From Sphagnum magellanicum (taxonomy: Eukaryota > Streptophyta > Sphagnopsida > Sphagnales > Sphagnaceae): a DNA stretch of 64,000 nt. Shown in pieces: positions 61,601-64,000 of the stretch. Below the pieces are notes generated by a model. The model was not told the DNA's origin. It saw only the letters and a list, made by a program, of their open reading frames with translations, and searched no databases. The DNA lies in the NCBI GenBank assembly GCA_021904315.1, contig CM038910.1:12338001-12402000 (forward strand). The letters are read 5' to 3'. The position numbers and the translations under genes are program-made. Position 1 is the stretch's first letter, and each line of letters starts with the position of its first letter.

Positions 61601-62539
61601 GCAGCATTTGCCCCAATTGGTCGCCTTTGGCGCTCCCATGCTCTACCTGCTGCTCTCTTCCCATGCAAACTAAGTTACTCAAATGATACAGAAAGCATGA
61701 CAACATTGGCAGAGTTCTTCTTCTGTCTGTCAATTTCTCTAAATTTTTTGCTAAAATTGACATGCCTGCAACATTGCCGAAAGGTGCAAGAAGGGTTGTC
61801 TAGTCTGACTGTCATGCCCAATCTCTTTGGAATGTAGTGTGCATCGCAAAAAAAACCCTAAAAAAACAGAAAACAAACACAGGAAGACACAAGAAGACAG
61901 GCGCTTCAAGATTAAAGTTTGTAAATAACCTTCAGCATCCATTCCCGAGCTCCCTGTAGCAGTACTGTCCAAGTCCCTATGGAGACCGGGCGTCTCCTCT
62001 TTTCCTGAAGCTGTTTCTCTCTCACCAGGAGCCTCTGCTAGTACAGATCCAGAGACTTCAGCCTCCACTGCGAGGCTATCAACATGAAGTGTCATCTCTT
62101 TGGCCCCCAGTCGTCCATCAGCTTCCGAATCTGGAGCTCTCAAGCAGTCCACATGAGGAGCTGTACCGTAAGGCTTCTTGCATCCAGACCTAGAGAAAGC
62201 TCTACTGCTGTGGAATGTCCATTCTTGTGGAAGCCCTTTGGGAGGAGGCTTGATCGGGACATGAACTTCAAGTACTAGAGCGTTTGCTACTGATGAGATA
62301 GGTTGGCCAACAGCGTGGAGGGAAGAACGGAAGACAGTCCTGTTGCGTACAAGTGTGCTCAACTGAAAGCCACAAAAGCAATCCCCTATTCCCAAGAACG
62401 AACCTCTTCTTCGCTGGAGCAAAAACTCACACGAACCTTCCAATGTGCGAGTAGGCGCCTGAAGCTTCTGCATCGTCGCCGGCATGATGAACCTCTTCGC
62501 CGAGGTGTAGAGAAGGGACGAGTACAGAAGACTTAGCAT
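58652..62539 (-). CDS. Deoxyribonucleoside kinase with N-terminal helix-hairpin-helix, eight exons
   Basis: It phosphorylates deoxyribonucleosides with ATP in the dNTP salvage pathway. Minus-strand exons: 62539-61930, 61652(or 61649/61646)-61474, 60996-60745, 60620-60417, 59948-59776, 59554-59359, 59175-59108, 58835-58652. All have GT-AG borders and matching phases, giving about 621 residues. A basic leader (from MLSLLYSS; MPATMQKL at 62,485 is an alternative start) suggests an organelle transit peptide, followed by a variable region. Exon 2 has a helix-hairpin-helix (LLTVPGIGPRNMEKLVAKGI). The kinase domain has a P-loop (EGNISVGKST), VPEPVAKWQDV, ERSVFSDRMVFVRAVHEAKW, YLRASPDTC and the lid region (EEQGVSLEYLRGLHEKHE). 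It ends past YAKQVAEFFEYV with a tail of about 45 residues, longer than I would expect, so a last intron may be missed. The family is firm. Confidence 0.92.
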
Positions 62540-63440
62540 CAGATTACAGCAACCATTTCCCCGGCCCCCCTGGCTAGCAGAACGAAAACTCCAAGCGCCT
62601 CCCTCTCCAACTCTAGAGCTTCTCTCCTTCTGGAAACAAAGGGAATACCTACGCTACCTTTGTAGGCTTCGGAAACAGAGGCAGCGAAAAAAAGAAGCAA
62701 CAAAGGAAGACCTGAAAACAATGCTTTTCTTTTGGAGATGGAGAGATGCAGCGAGACTCAATGAATATTCTTTTGGAACAAACTACAAAACCCGAGCATT
62801 TCAGGGTTTAAACAAGCTTGCATGCGAAAAGGGTTTAAACAAGCTGCTCATCGTGGAATGGTTTTGTCCTTCAATGGTAGCTTCAAATAAGTAGCTCATC
62901 CCATGATGGCTCTATCCGTCCCTCAAATCACAAGTTCTGATGTAAACTCATCATGTAATTGTTCTGTCCTTTTGAGCTCAAACAAGCAGTTCATCCTCTA
63001 ATGGCTCTGCCCCTTACTGAAAGTTCAAAAAACCAGCAACTTTTTAAATACTAAGAAAAGTTACATGAAGTTCTTGAAAAATGAACTCTCATCTCACACA
63101 GTCACACTTGGTGAACATTGCTAAAAATGTGGACCGAATGAACTGTGTGTCATAAAATCATTAAAAAGGATGGAACAATGTAACATGGTTAGGTGATGTG
63201 AATGCAAGATGAATTTGATAAATGAGCAGCTGAAAGCATATGAGTCTTCACTCTTTTACACATGATGATATGAAGCTGTTATGCATGGGAGTGATACTTT
63301 ACATATGTGGATTGTTGACTTTGATTCTGCAGAACACACTCCTTGATTTGGTGCCTCCTCCCTCAGGCCTCATGGTTCCCCGCACTATTCCAAGATTTCA
63401 AACCCATTTGTGCTGCAGACTACAAGAGCTCGTATTTGGA
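62540..63440. other. Upstream region of the kinase gene
   Basis: GC-richer near the start codon and AT-richer beyond about 62,800. A short run AGGGTTTAAACAAGCT is repeated at about 62,803 and 62,829. No TATA box could be chosen. An open frame at 63,240-63,461 on the plus strand has no domain. Confidence 0.45.
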
Positions 63441-63446
63441 AAAAAT

Positions 63447-63701
63447 CTAGCTGCCCAATAACATATAGTTCTTTCTCACAAATTTTGGTTTTGGAAGACC
63501 ACCACCATATTTGGGGTTAGAAAGCATCCACTCCCTTTTCTCTGCCTCTGGCTCCTCAACATGCAAATGTATCAGCCAAAGTGTGACAGATATGGCTGAT
63601 AGATTTGCAAAGGCTGGATGGTAGTCCATATTTCCAAAACATGGGCAGTGAGTGTCTAAACACTGCTGTCTTTCACCGCCTGTTGACAGAATTACATACA
63701 T
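63447..63701 (-). CDS. Possible last exon of an unrecognised minus-strand gene
   Basis: An open minus-strand stretch of 84 codons reads LSAISVTLWLIHLHVEEPEA, then REWMLSNPKYGGGLPKPKFV, and stops at 63,447. CTGTCAACAG near 63,680 could be its acceptor. The rest of the gene would lie beyond the right edge. The C-terminal part looks conserved-protein-like, but I do not recognise the family, and this may be a chance frame. Confidence 0.25.
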   Translation of the reverse strand: MYVILSTGGERQQCLDTHCPCFGNMDYHPAFANLSAISVTLWLIHLHVEEPEAEKREWMLSNPKYGGGLPKPKFVRKNYMLLGS

Positions 63702-64000
63702 GACAGTGTCAATATAGTAGAAAAAAACAGGAACCTTATATACAACTTACATGCATTACATTCATGTGTGCAGATATGACTTGTAGTCATAAGACGCTCA
63801 AGTTTGACTGAAGCAAGAGCAGAGAGAGGGACATACACACACACACACATGAAAACTAAATTATTCTCTATTCCTTAAAGATGATTTTGTGTTCAGTCAC
63901 CAAACCATGTTAAAGACCAGGTCAATCCAATGAGGATACAATCCAGGAATTACTGGGAGACATGGAGGAGAGATAACTATTGTACTAACCTTTTTCAGCT
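63702..64000. other. Right edge, AC microsatellite, no gene seen
   Basis: An AC dinucleotide run of seven to eight units lies at about 63,835-63,849. The remainder has no open frame of note and may be intron or 5' sequence of the gene ending at 63,447. Confidence 0.45.

Noticed and set aside
61493..61837. 114-codon plus-strand frame
   Set aside because: It is antisense to exon 2 and intron 1 of the kinase gene.

Overview
This is nuclear DNA from a land plant. The evidence is a plant-type histone H4, an eight-exon plant deoxyribonucleoside kinase, an EDR2_C (DUF1336) gene, GT-AG introns of about 60 to 500 bp, and plant transposon families (Ty1/copia, MULE with SWIM finger, PIF/Harbinger, pogo-like). 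The wide AT-rich, repeat-filled spaces between islands of richer GC would suit a fern, lycophyte, moss or gymnosperm, but nothing seen here fixes the lineage.

Layout. 1-5.1 kb: AT-rich spacer with a C-rich hairpin element. 5.1-6.6 kb: TATA box and an unrecognised acidic-tailed gene (+). 6.6-11.6 kb: spacer with a MITE. 11.6-15.8 kb: decayed MULE transposase followed by a Ulp1-like protease remnant. 15.8-26.1 kb: AT-rich spacer with a recurrent ACATAGGTATTGCA-like motif and a tandem, internally inverted repeat. 26.15-28.3 kb: EDR2_C gene (-). 30.3-31.7 kb: broken PPR and NEK-like kinase pieces. 31.8-37.6 kb: a complete but dead copia element (-) with 306-bp LTRs. 37.6-48.9 kb: spacer holding a seven-copy G-box minisatellite and a two-gene Harbinger remnant. 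48.9-51.1 kb: a small non-autonomous LTR element. 51.8-52.3 kb: pogo-like fragment. 53.8-54.6 kb: histone H4 with an upstream 46-bp promoter repeat. 55.5-57.5 kb: unrecognised minus-strand exon-like sequence and strong hairpins. 58.6-62.5 kb: deoxyribonucleoside kinase (-). 63.4-63.7 kb: a possible last exon of another minus-strand gene.

Functionally, H4 (chromatin assembly in S phase) and the deoxyribonucleoside kinase (dNTP salvage) are about 4 kb apart and both serve DNA replication; co-regulation is only a guess. The other genes show no common pathway. The transposons are all broken by stops or frameshifts, and many changes look like C-to-T decay of methylated cytosine.

I found no complete new multi-gene system. 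The most unusual structures are the regularly spaced repeat in front of H4, the G-box minisatellite, the recurrent 11-22 kb motif, the MULE with a protease-like tail, and the 2.2-kb LTR element with an unidentified internal reading frame.
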